DNA from: a candidate division CSSED10-310 bacterium
Lineage (GTDB): Bacteria; CSSED10-310
Assembly (NCBI GenBank): GCA_016931515.1
Contig: JAFGEQ010000019.1
Span: 286,700-350,699 of the forward strand
Direction: 5' to 3'
Length of the DNA: 64,000 bases
Shown: piece by piece, positions 37,898-45,420 of the stretch
How positions within the stretch are numbered: position 1 is the stretch's first letter
Layout: each line of letters opens with the position of its first letter
Program-made: the position numbers and the translations under genes
Notes under the pieces: generated by a model
Told to the model about the DNA's origin: nothing
Database searches by the model: none
What the model saw: only the letters and a program-made list of their open reading frames with translations

Positions 37898-40800
37898 TCA
37901 GTCGGAATATCCGAACGTGACATATCCGTAGTCACCAACGAGATTATCCATCTCGGGTGTCAGCAGAGCGCTGTAAAATTCCAGCCCCGCTGCGGACCCG
38001 TCGACTGTAGGCCATGTGAACGGCTCCAGTGCATAGAAGGACGTCAGGCCTGTGTTGAAATCCATGATTTCATAGTCAAATACCATCTCCCATGACGGCC
38101 AGAACCAGAATTGACCATAAACCCCCAGAAGAACCGCTGTCGGAACATCCGTCATATCCATACCGGTGTCATTGCAGACATGGCACATCAGCCAGAAGGT
38201 GTTGCCGGCGTGATAAGGTTCACTTTGTGACAGCTCAAGATGCGTTCCAAGCCAGTCGCAAGGTTGGGTTGCCGTCGGTGTTGGCGTCGGTGTATTCGTT
38301 GGAGGCACAGTTGTCGGGGTACTGGTTGGAGTGCGAGTCGGTGTATTCGTCGGTGTTCGGGTTGATGTGGGTGTCTGCGTCGGCGTGGGTGTACTCGTCG
38401 GAGGAACCCAGGTTGCGGTCGGAGTCGGTGTCATTGACGGTGTTGGAGTGTTGGTTGCGGTCGGTGTGCTGGTCGGAGTGGTTCCTGTTGGAGTGGCGGT
38501 TGGGCTGGTACCGCAATCATAGGTGAACGTTCCGTCGTAGTCATCGAAGTCGATGATGTCATCCCGGAACGTATTCAGATCGAGTGTTGAGATCTGACCT
38601 TCGTAACAATCAGGACATATGACTTCGAATGTCAGTGTCGCAAGAATACCGTTGCTGCCGGCTGAAACCGGATCAACCGCGAATCCGGCAATGATAACAT
38701 CGCCGGCGGTTGCTTCGTTGCAGTCGAACATGATCCATCCGCCCGGAGGAGTAATATCGCCTGCAACACAGGAATCATAGGCCAGGATGGATGTATCGAA
38801 TCCAACATGCAGTGTGAATGCATCGACATCGGTATTTTCATTGTTTATCAGCAGATTCACCTGGATCATATCAGTCAGGCAGCCTTGTGAATCCTGGGCC
38901 AGAATCCAGTCACCCGGTGCCGGAGTGTTTGTTGCAACCGGCGTGTTCGTCGGTTGAACCGGTGTGTTGGTCGGCGGAGACTGGGTCGGTGTCGATGTTG
39001 GAGATCCGCCGCAATCGTAGGTGAAGACACCGTCATGTGTTTCGAATGCGGCAATGTCGTCAGCCGTGCTGAGTATATTAAGATCACTCATCATACCTTG
39101 CGTGCATCCCGGACAATCAACAACGAATGTCAATTCGACCAGGTAACCGTTGCCGCCTGCAGCAATGGGGTTCAACGCGAATCCGCCGATTGTTATGTCA
39201 CCGGCTGTCGCCTCGTTGCAACCGAACATCGTCCATCCACCCGGAGGCAGAAGGTTGCCGGCAACACAGGAGTCGTAGGACAGCATATTCGTGTCGAAAC
39301 CCAGGTGCAGGGTGAATGCATCGACATCTGTATATGCGTTGTTCATCTGAATGCGCACGACTATCTGGTCATCATTACATCCGGCGGCATTTTCAACAAG
39401 CAGCCAGTCACCCGGTGCCGGAGTGTTTGTTGCAACCGGCGTGTTCGTCGGTTGAACCGGTGTGTTGGTCGGTGGAACAGGCGTATTGGTTGGTGAACCG
39501 CCGCAGTGATACGTGAAAGTGCCGTCTTCGGAATCGAACGTGACAATATCGTCCGACATGCTTAACACGGTTACCGAAGACGTATCGCCTTCGTTGCATG
39601 TCGTGCAAATAACGTCGAATGTCATGCGAACCAGGACGCCGTATGATCCCGTGGGAATGGCCTCGATTGCGAATCCCGCTGCAGTGATATCTCCGGTTGC
39701 CGCTTCGTTACAGTCGAACAGAATCCATCCTCCGGCAGGAGCCAGATCGGCCTCGCAGGATATATAATCCAGAACGGATGTGTCATAGCCGATGTGCATA
39801 GTGAATGCATCCACTTCCGTGCTCGGGTTGGCAATCATCACATCAATCAGAATCTGATCGCCGATGCATCCTGAAGAATCAAGTATGATGATCGAATCAT
39901 CAGTCGGCGGTGTGCTCGTCGGCCCCGGAGTGTTCGTTGACACAGGTGTGTTTGTGGGCGCCGGCGTATGGGTTGCCTGAGGCGTATTTGTGGGTTGGGG
40001 CGTTCCACTGCAGCTGTAGGTGAAAACACCGTCGATCGACATGAAAGCAGACAGATCGTCCGACAGGCTGAGAACAGCCAGATCGCTCTGATCACCCTGT
40101 ATACAACTGGCGCACGTGATATTAAATGTCAATCGAACGAGTATGCCATCCGATCCGGTCGGAATTGCCGTGAGAGCGAATCCCGCTGCGGTGATATCCC
40201 CGGCGGTGGCTTCGTTACAGTCAAACATGGTCCACCCGCCGCTGGGTTCCAGTACGGATGTACACGATACGTACGAGAGCATGGATGTGTCGTAACCGAC
40301 ATGCATTGTGAAGGCATCCACTTCAGTCACCGGATTCTGCATGACGACGTCGACAAAGATCTGATCTCCCGTGCAACCCATGGCATCCGAGATCGCGATT
40401 ACATCGTTCATCGATGGCGTCGGAGTGTTTGTCGGCGGAATCGGCGTATTCGTTGGTGGAACGGGCGTATTTGTTGCAACCGGTGTATTCGTCGGTGGGA
40501 GCGGTGTATTGGTTGGAGGCAGCGGTGTATTGGTTGCTGCCGGTGTATTCGTTGGTGATGACCCGCACGTGAAGGTGAATGTTCCCGATGTCGGAGTAAA
40601 TCCGGCAACGTCGTCGGCGAGCGACAGGATACTCAGATCGGAATCGTCACCTTCCGAACATGACCCGCATGTGACAGTAAAAGTTAAAACGGCAATCGTA
40701 CCATTACTACCGGCCGGAATCACACCACTGACATCGAATGCTGCGATAGTGATATCGCCCGGAACAGCCTCGTTTGCACCGAACATCGTCCATCCATCGC

Positions 40801-41065
40801 CGCCTGGCGTCAGTGTCCCAACGGCACCTGACACAAAATCAAGCATCGCGGTGTCGTATCCGATATGAATTGTTGCTGCGTCAATGGCAGTATCTTCATT
40901 TATGATACTGACATCAACTATGACGGTATCATCAGTGCATCCCTCGACATCGTTCAGGAAAATTGAATCCGCCCTTGATGCAAGGACGGGATTCGCGGCC
41001 AGGCCGATCAGGATCAGCCATGCCGCAAGAAAAGTCAAAATAGACAGCCCACCTCGGTTTTTCAT
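37898..41065 (-). CDS. Secreted scaffoldin-like protein with five cohesin-like repeats
   Basis: ATG at 41065 follows GGAGG closely and opens a clear signal peptide ([29 protein letters not shown]); the upstream extension is dismissed. The 1055-residue product has five repeats of about 130 residues. Each begins near a [DE]xxGC turn and contains [24 protein letters not shown] and a final DGTFTY strand, the beta-sandwich pattern of cohesin domains. Each repeat has a CxxC pair (CGSC, CASC, CTTC, CPGC, CPDC). Linkers are PTNTP-rich. The C terminus is a separate domain ([10 protein letters not shown] ... PFTWPTVDG) shared with two other secreted proteins. Cohesins bind dockerins; four dockerin-like proteins are encoded in the window. 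Confidence 0.85.
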   Translation of the reverse strand: MKNRGGLSILTFLAAWLILIGLAANPVLASRADSIFLNDVEGCTDDTVIVDVSIINEDTAIDAATIHIGYDTAMLDFVSGAVGTLTPGGDGWTMFGANEAVPGDITIAAFDVSGVIPAGSNGTIAVLTFTVTCGSCSEGDDSDLSILSLADDVAGFTPTSGTFTFTCGSSPTNTPAATNTPLPPTNTPLPPTNTPVATNTPVPPTNTPIPPTNTPTPSMNDVIAISDAMGCTGDQIFVDVVMQNPVTEVDAFTMHVGYDTSMLSYVSCTSVLEPSGGWTMFDCNEATAGDITAAGFALTAIPTGSDGILVRLTFNITCASCIQGDQSDLAVLSLSDDLSAFMSIDGVFTYSCSGTPQPTNTPQATHTPAPTNTPVSTNTPGPTSTPPTDDSIIILDSSGCIGDQILIDVMIANPSTEVDAFTMHIGYDTSVLDYISCEADLAPAGGWILFDCNEAATGDITAAGFAIEAIPTGSYGVLVRMTFDVICTTCNEGDTSSVTVLSMSDDIVTFDSEDGTFTYHCGGSPTNTPVPPTNTPVQPTNTPVATNTPAPGDWLLVENAAGCNDDQIVVRIQMNNAYTDVDAFTLHLGFDTNMLSYDSCVAGNLLPPGGWTMFGCNEATAGDITIGGFALNPIAAGGNGYLVELTFVVDCPGCTQGMMSDLNILSTADDIAAFETHDGVFTYDCGGSPTSTPTQSPPTNTPVQPTNTPVATNTPAPGDWILAQDSQGCLTDMIQVNLLINNENTDVDAFTLHVGFDTSILAYDSCVAGDITPPGGWIMFDCNEATAGDVIIAGFAVDPVSAGSNGILATLTFEVICPDCYEGQISTLDLNTFRDDIIDFDDYDGTFTYDCGTSPTATPTGTTPTSTPTATNTPTPSMTPTPTATWVPPTSTPTPTQTPTSTRTPTNTPTRTPTSTPTTVPPTNTPTPTPTATQPCDWLGTHLELSQSEPYHAGNTFWLMCHVCNDTGMDMTDVPTAVLLGVYGQFWFWPSWEMVFDYEIMDFNTGLTSFYALEPFTWPTVDGSAAGLEFYSALLTPEMDNLVGDYGYVTFGYSD
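38240..38520 (-). repeat. Pro/Thr linker repeats of the scaffoldin-like gene
   Basis: Short in-frame repeats encode the PTPTATNTP-like linker before the last domain. Similar linkers separate every cohesin repeat. A 69-base stretch at 38906-38974 is identical to 39404-39472, showing recent duplication of repeat plus linker units 498 bases apart. Confidence 0.85.
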
Positions 41066-41090
41066 GCAGCCTCCAGTTTCTGATAGTTGG

Positions 41091-41120
41091 AATAAAGTTG
41101 TTTCCAATTTATCCGGTCAA
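41091..41120 (-). promoter_or_regulatory. Candidate promoter of the scaffoldin-like gene
   Basis: On the minus strand, TTGACC at 41120-41115 and TTTATT at 41096-41091 are separated by 18 bases and lie about 26 bases before the ATG. The -10 box matches four of six consensus positions. Confidence 0.35.
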
Positions 41121-41467
41121 AACTATTCCAATAAATTTCATGGCAAATTGATTGATGATCCATATCTGAAAAAGCAGACCTCCCTTCCGATTGAAAAAAA
41201 CCATTGGGATGATCCATAAGATCACCACCCCTGCCCCGCGTGTATGCGAAATTCATTCCAACTCAGGAAAGCTTGGAGTACATTCCTCGACCGGTTATTT
41301 CGGGAGTTGAAAGTGCATCGGACAAGCCCCATTGTTACAAATCCGTCCTGAATTCCGACGCTCAATCCAGTTACAGTTTCATTCCGGCATAACAATCGTT
41401 AATATTGGATCATCGGCGTCCGGATCAACCGGACATGTCGCATTGTGAATGGATGCTGAGATCTGCA
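41121..41467. other. Intergenic region between the scaffoldin-like and arfB genes
   Basis: About 350 bases with no supported gene. An A-run and a purine-rich element lie near 41180-41215. I examined it for riboswitch-like folds and did not find a convincing one. Confidence 0.3.
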
Positions 41468-41902
41468 ATGGATGATCTGATTGTAAATGAGAGTATAAGA
41501 ATTTCCTTGTCCGAAATCGAATGGGTGTTTTCGCGAAGCGGCGGTCCGGGTGGGCAAAATGTCAACAAAGTGTCCACCCGAGTTACACTGATGTTTAATG
41601 TCAAGAATTCATCAGGGTTGAACGAGGATCAAAAAAAGCGGATCTTCGAGAAGAAACGCCATTTTATCGATAAGCAGGGAATATTCAGGATCAACGTGGA
41701 TAAGGAAAGATCCCAACTCCGTAACAGGGAGATAGCCGTAGAGCGGCTGCGAGCGCATATACTGGATGCTCTTATGGAGGAAAAAGACAGAATACCGACA
41801 ACCGTTCCATGGGTTGTCGAAGAACGGCGACTAAAGAAAAAAAAGTCCCGCAGTCGCATCAAAGAGTCCCGCAAAACGGATATCCCTTGGGAATGTGAAT
41901 AG
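41468..41902 (+). CDS. arfB: Alternative ribosome-rescue factor ArfB (peptidyl-tRNA hydrolase, GGQ motif)
   Basis: The 144-residue protein has the release-factor GGQ motif in SGGPGGQNVNKVSTRV (GGQ at residues 28-30) and a basic, Lys/Arg-rich tail (RRLKKKKSRSRIKESRK). Size and layout match ArfB/YaeJ, which enters stalled ribosomes lacking mRNA in the A site and releases the nascent chain. ATG at 41468 aligns with the usual N terminus; the frame is open further upstream from 41405 but without family-like sequence. The ribosome site is weak. Confidence 0.88.
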   Translation: MDDLIVNESIRISLSEIEWVFSRSGGPGGQNVNKVSTRVTLMFNVKNSSGLNEDQKKRIFEKKRHFIDKQGIFRINVDKERSQLRNREIAVERLRAHILDALMEEKDRIPTTVPWVVEERRLKKKKSRSRIKESRKTDIPWECE

Positions 41903-41921
41903 TTTAAAGAAGCAATTCATA

Positions 41922-41950
41922 TTGTTTATCTTATTTGAAATATTTATAAT
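41922..41950 (+). promoter_or_regulatory. Candidate sigma-70-type promoter of the selenoprotein gene
   Basis: TTGTTT (41922-41927) and a consensus TATAAT (41945-41950) are separated by exactly 17 bases in an AT-rich stretch, about 80 bases before the ATG at 42030. Confidence 0.55.
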
Positions 41951-42029
41951 AAAACATCTGGGTGATGAAGGAAACCAGATTCGCAAAATCATTCATGGAC
42001 TGAGATAAGTATCTTGGAAGGAGGATCAG

Positions 42030-44009
42030 ATGGGTAAAACCAACCGGGTTTTGTTATCGGCATTATTAATATGCCTGCTGTCAACGACTGCAGTTTTGGC
42101 TGCCTACCAAGTCGGGGATAGAGTCAATGATTTCACACTGCCGGATGCCTACGGTCAGAGTGTCAGTTTCAGCAACTTCGCAGGCATGGTTGTAATGATT
42201 AACTTCTGGACGAGCACGTGAGGGAGTTGTGTAACGGAGGCTCCGTTACTTCAGCAGATTTATGAAGATTACAAAGACCAGGGTTTGATGGTTCTGGGGA
42301 TAGGCGCCGGCCAAAGCCAGGCAGCCTGCCAGAACTGGATTAATACTCATGGTATCACACATCCCGTTCTGTCGGATGCCAGCAGTACGATCTACACTTT
42401 ATTCGGAGACGGTTTTGTTCCTTATAATGCTATCATGGATTGCGATGATATCGTGCTCTATACAATAGCCGGTTTCAATGAAACCGCGGTCAGAAGCACT
42501 ATCGTGACAGCGCTCGAAGATGTCATTCAGATGCAGCATACCCCGCAGCATGACATTGAAGATATCATGACTCCGGTGACTATTGACGCCACGGTGCAGG
42601 CCGGATCGGCGTTTGTTGCCGGTTTCCCGAAATTGTTCTATCGAACAAACGGTGGAATGTGGACCTCCGTTGAGATGATGAACACCAGTGGCTATGACTA
42701 TAGCGCGGATATACCCGGGCAGGCATCGGATACGACGGTCGATTATTATATCGAGGCTCAGCAGGAAAACGGTTGCAGCCGTGTTCTGCCTTTGCCAAAC
42801 GAATACTACTCTTTCTTCATCGGTCCCGACAGCGTTTTTCCTGAAATCGACCACACCTACCTGTCACAGATTTCGGAAAATATGCTGCCATTTATTGTGT
42901 CCGCTGATGTAATCGATAATCTTGGCGTTCAATCCGTATCTGTTGAATACCAGGTTAACGGGGGAGGATACTCAACGCTCCCGATGACCATGTCGGATGC
43001 CGGGTATCAGGTTGAAATCCCGGATTCTCTTACAATAGGGGATATGATTCAATACCGGATAATCGCAGTCGATCAGGCGACACTTCCCAATACTGCCTAC
43101 GATCCTACATCCGGATATTACACGACCGAGGTTATCGATCTCATTCCGGCAATCGTTATCGATCTCGATGGCGCTCATAATTCAGGGACAATCATTCGGA
43201 ACACGATCCAGACACTCCTGGGAAGCTGTGCCTATGTAACCGCAATGCCGGCATCACTGAATATCTATCGTACAGCCTTCGTGTGTCTTGGTGTGTATGG
43301 TGCATCCAGTCATACATTGAACGGAACCGAAAGCAGTGTCCTGGAAGCCATGATGGATGCCGGCGGTAACGTGTACATGGAAGGCGGGGATACCTGGGCG
43401 TACGACCCGCGGACCGATGCCCATGCGTATTTCAACATCATCGGTGTCACAGACGGAGTCAGCGATGCCGGTCCATACATGCTCGGAAAAACTGGAACAT
43501 TTACTGCCGGCATGAACCTGGCCTACAACATCGGATCCAGCTATAACAATTATATCGACCATCTCAACCCGACCGGTGGTTCGTACTCGATTCTGGAAAA
43601 TGACAGCCCCGTTTATAACACCATGATCGCTTACGACAGCGGAACTTATAAGACTATCGGATCCAGCATCAAGTTTGGCGGGCTCAGCAACGGTTCGACC
43701 CAACTCACAACCTTTATGAACGCTGTCCTCACTTTCTTCGGTATTGCTCCGGAACCGACCCCGACTCCGATCCCAACCGCCACACCAACGGAAAATCCAT
43801 GCGTGAATAATGGCGATGCGAACCTTGATGACGACTTGACTGCAGGTGACGCCCAAACCGCATTCTATATCGTTCTGGGTCTCGTCACTCCGACGACCGA
43901 ACAGGAATGTGCGGCTGACTGCAACGGTGATCAGGAAGTCACTGCCGGTGATGCCCAGAACATCTTCCTAGCGGTTCTCGGAACAGGAGCGTGCGTTGAT
44001 CCTCTCTGA
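42030..44009 (+). CDS. Secreted TlpA/thioredoxin-like selenoprotein (UxxC) with dockerin-like tail
   Basis: AAGGAGG lies 6 bases before the ATG; a signal peptide (LLSALLICLLSTTAVLA) follows. The frame then meets TGA at 42219-42221 and continues open to 44009. The TGA falls exactly where TlpA-type proteins have the first active-site cysteine: NFWTST-[TGA]-GSC-VTEAPLL against the family pattern NFWATWCGPC..EAP. Read as selenocysteine it gives Sec64-Gly-Ser-Cys67 and a 659-residue protein. A SECIS-like hairpin follows. After the redoxin domain (to about 150) come beta-rich domains, a ThuA- or glutaminase-like alpha/beta region (about 370-560) and a dockerin-like tail. Alternatives are a sequencing error or a decayed gene; the intact 1.8 kb downstream frame argues against decay. 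Confidence 0.8.
42219..42221 (+). other. In-frame TGA, predicted selenocysteine codon
   Basis: The codon replaces the first cysteine of a thioredoxin-type CxxC motif. Conserved residues flank it on both sides in the same frame (NFW before, EAP after). Confidence 0.8.
42231..42249 (+). promoter_or_regulatory. SECIS-like hairpin
   Basis: GTAACGGA (42231-42238) and TCCGTTAC (42242-42249) form a perfect 8-base-pair stem with loop GGC. The loop begins 17 bases after the TGA and has G in its first two positions. Bacterial SECIS elements are known to lie 16-37 bases after UGA with a G near the start of a small apical loop, so position and shape both fit. The loop with its closing pair, AGGCT, recalls the fdhF element. 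Confidence 0.78.
43800..44006 (+). other. Dockerin-like module (copy 2)
   Basis: Two calcium-loop repeats (GDANLDDDLTAGDAQ and ADCNGDQEVTAGDAQ) with four cysteines, ending in ACVDPL. Confidence 0.75.
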
Positions 44010-44051
44010 TAACTGAGAGATTTTCCGATAGTACCTGATAAACTGATCTTG

Positions 44052-44082
44052 ACAGGCGATCGATCCGATCGCCTGTTTTTTC
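44052..44082 (+). terminator. Intrinsic terminator of the selenoprotein gene
   Basis: ACAGGCGATCG pairs with CGATCGCCTGT (11 base pairs, 3-base loop), followed by a T-run. Confidence 0.92.
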
Positions 44083-44178
44083 TCATCTGAAGATGATGGG
44101 TTCGAATCGCATAATTGTCGAAGCCGATTTTACTCACGACAAATGTCTTTATATAGTAGGAAATTGGAAGGGAGAAAG

Positions 44179-45330
44179 ATGACACAACAAACTCCCGGCA
44201 GAATCCGCCGTTTTATTTATGGATTGATCACTATCCTGCTCACGACATTTCTGTGCCTGATACTGCTGGAAGGTTTTTTTCGGGTGGCCTGTTTCCAGCC
44301 ACGGGGTCGCGTGGCGGTCCCTTATGAATTCCAGCTCTCGGACCTGGCCGGCGTCCCCTATGAATTGACACCCAACCACCAATATGAATGGAAGTACGGT
44401 CCGCGAAGATTATTTGACCGGGGATTTTCCATTCCGGTCCGGATTAACGAGATGGGCTTCCGGGATGATCCCGTCATCCTTCCGAAACCTGAAGGCACGA
44501 TTCGAATTCTGGCTGTAGGCGATTCCTTCACGTGGGGGCTGGGTGTTGCCGAAGAGGACTGCTGGGTTGAACAGCTCGAATGGATGCTGCAGAAGCAAAC
44601 GACTCGAAAAGTGGACGTCATCAATACCGGCGTTGGAAGCTGGAATACCGAAGTGGAAGCGGCGTTTCTCCAGGGACGGGGGATGGCACTGGATCCGGAT
44701 GCCGTGATTCTGGGCTTTCTGATCAATGACTTCCGGGCAACAGACACAGGGTATGCCATAGACGATCGGGGATATCTCGTGACACGATATAAAGATGCGG
44801 AGGGAAGGGGAGAGGCGCGGAAGCTGCATCTTCAGTCGCTCCTATACGAGGAAGAACCCCGGGGGAACATTTTAATCCGGATAGCCGAATCGAGCCATCT
44901 GGTTCGCTGGATCAGCAGTCGCCAGGTGAAAACAGAACCGGGCCGGTTGATGATGTCCAACGATGGTCGTTCCAAGACTCGGACCTGGAATGCTCTCGCC
45001 CGGATATACATGTTGACGCAAGAGGTCGGAATTCCGCTGTACGTCCTTATTTTTCCAAATGTAGAAGATCCGATATTGGCAGCCGACAAGGCCGATCTTG
45101 ACGAACTCGCAAGTCTCTGCCAGGCAGCTAAAGTACCGAGCCTGCGGATGGAAACTGCCTTAACGGGCATTCCACCGCAAGCGCTCTGGGTGCATCCCCG
45201 GGATCGCCATCCCAATGCCCGGGCACATCATTTGTATGCCCAATACATTGTCTCCAGTCTGTTTACAAATATCGATGACCTGTTCTGTGAACCAATAAAA
45301 GAGTCACTCAAAGAAGAGACTGGTAAATAA
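44179..45330 (+). CDS. SGNH/GDSL-family hydrolase, membrane-anchored
   Basis: ATG at 44179 has GGGAG 5 bases upstream; an in-frame start at 44143 has none. The 383-residue protein has an N-terminal helix (FIYGLITILLTTFLCLILLEGFF), probably a signal anchor. The hydrolase domain has block I AVGDSFTWGLGV (Ser116), an Asn-containing block (FLINDFRA) and a final His region (RHPNARAHHLYAQ). SGNH enzymes are esterases or O-acetyl hydrolases; AlgX/AlgJ-type members act on polysaccharides. The substrate here is unknown. Confidence 0.82.
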   Translation: MTQQTPGRIRRFIYGLITILLTTFLCLILLEGFFRVACFQPRGRVAVPYEFQLSDLAGVPYELTPNHQYEWKYGPRRLFDRGFSIPVRINEMGFRDDPVILPKPEGTIRILAVGDSFTWGLGVAEEDCWVEQLEWMLQKQTTRKVDVINTGVGSWNTEVEAAFLQGRGMALDPDAVILGFLINDFRATDTGYAIDDRGYLVTRYKDAEGRGEARKLHLQSLLYEEEPRGNILIRIAESSHLVRWISSRQVKTEPGRLMMSNDGRSKTRTWNALARIYMLTQEVGIPLYVLIFPNVEDPILAADKADLDELASLCQAAKVPSLRMETALTGIPPQALWVHPRDRHPNARAHHLYAQYIVSSLFTNIDDLFCEPIKESLKEETGK

Positions 45331-45364
45331 GGCAAATTCGGGTAGAACGAAGAGATAAACGAAG

Positions 45365-45387
45365 GGGCGGGTTTCCCCGCCCGTTTT
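45365..45387 (+). terminator. Intrinsic terminator after the SGNH hydrolase gene
   Basis: GGGCGGG pairs with CCCGCCC around a TTTC loop, followed by GTTTT. It lies between two convergent genes and could slow transcription from both sides. Confidence 0.75.
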
Positions 45388-45420
45388 CATGTATGAATGA
45401 ATGAAATTATAACAACGCAA

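Noticed and set aside
38240-40560. CRISPR-like or satellite repeats
   Set aside because: The repeats are in-frame codons for PTNTP linkers of the scaffoldin-like protein and are not evenly spaced with unique spacers.
41121-41300. Cyclic di-GMP riboswitch before the scaffoldin-like gene
   Set aside because: The minus-strand sequence lacks the conserved core; only a weak hairpin around GATC could be drawn.
42219-42221. A nonsense mutation making a pseudogene of the TlpA-like gene
   Set aside because: The stop is at the catalytic cysteine, the frame is intact on both sides, and a SECIS-like hairpin lies at the right distance. Selenocysteine explains all three; decay explains none.
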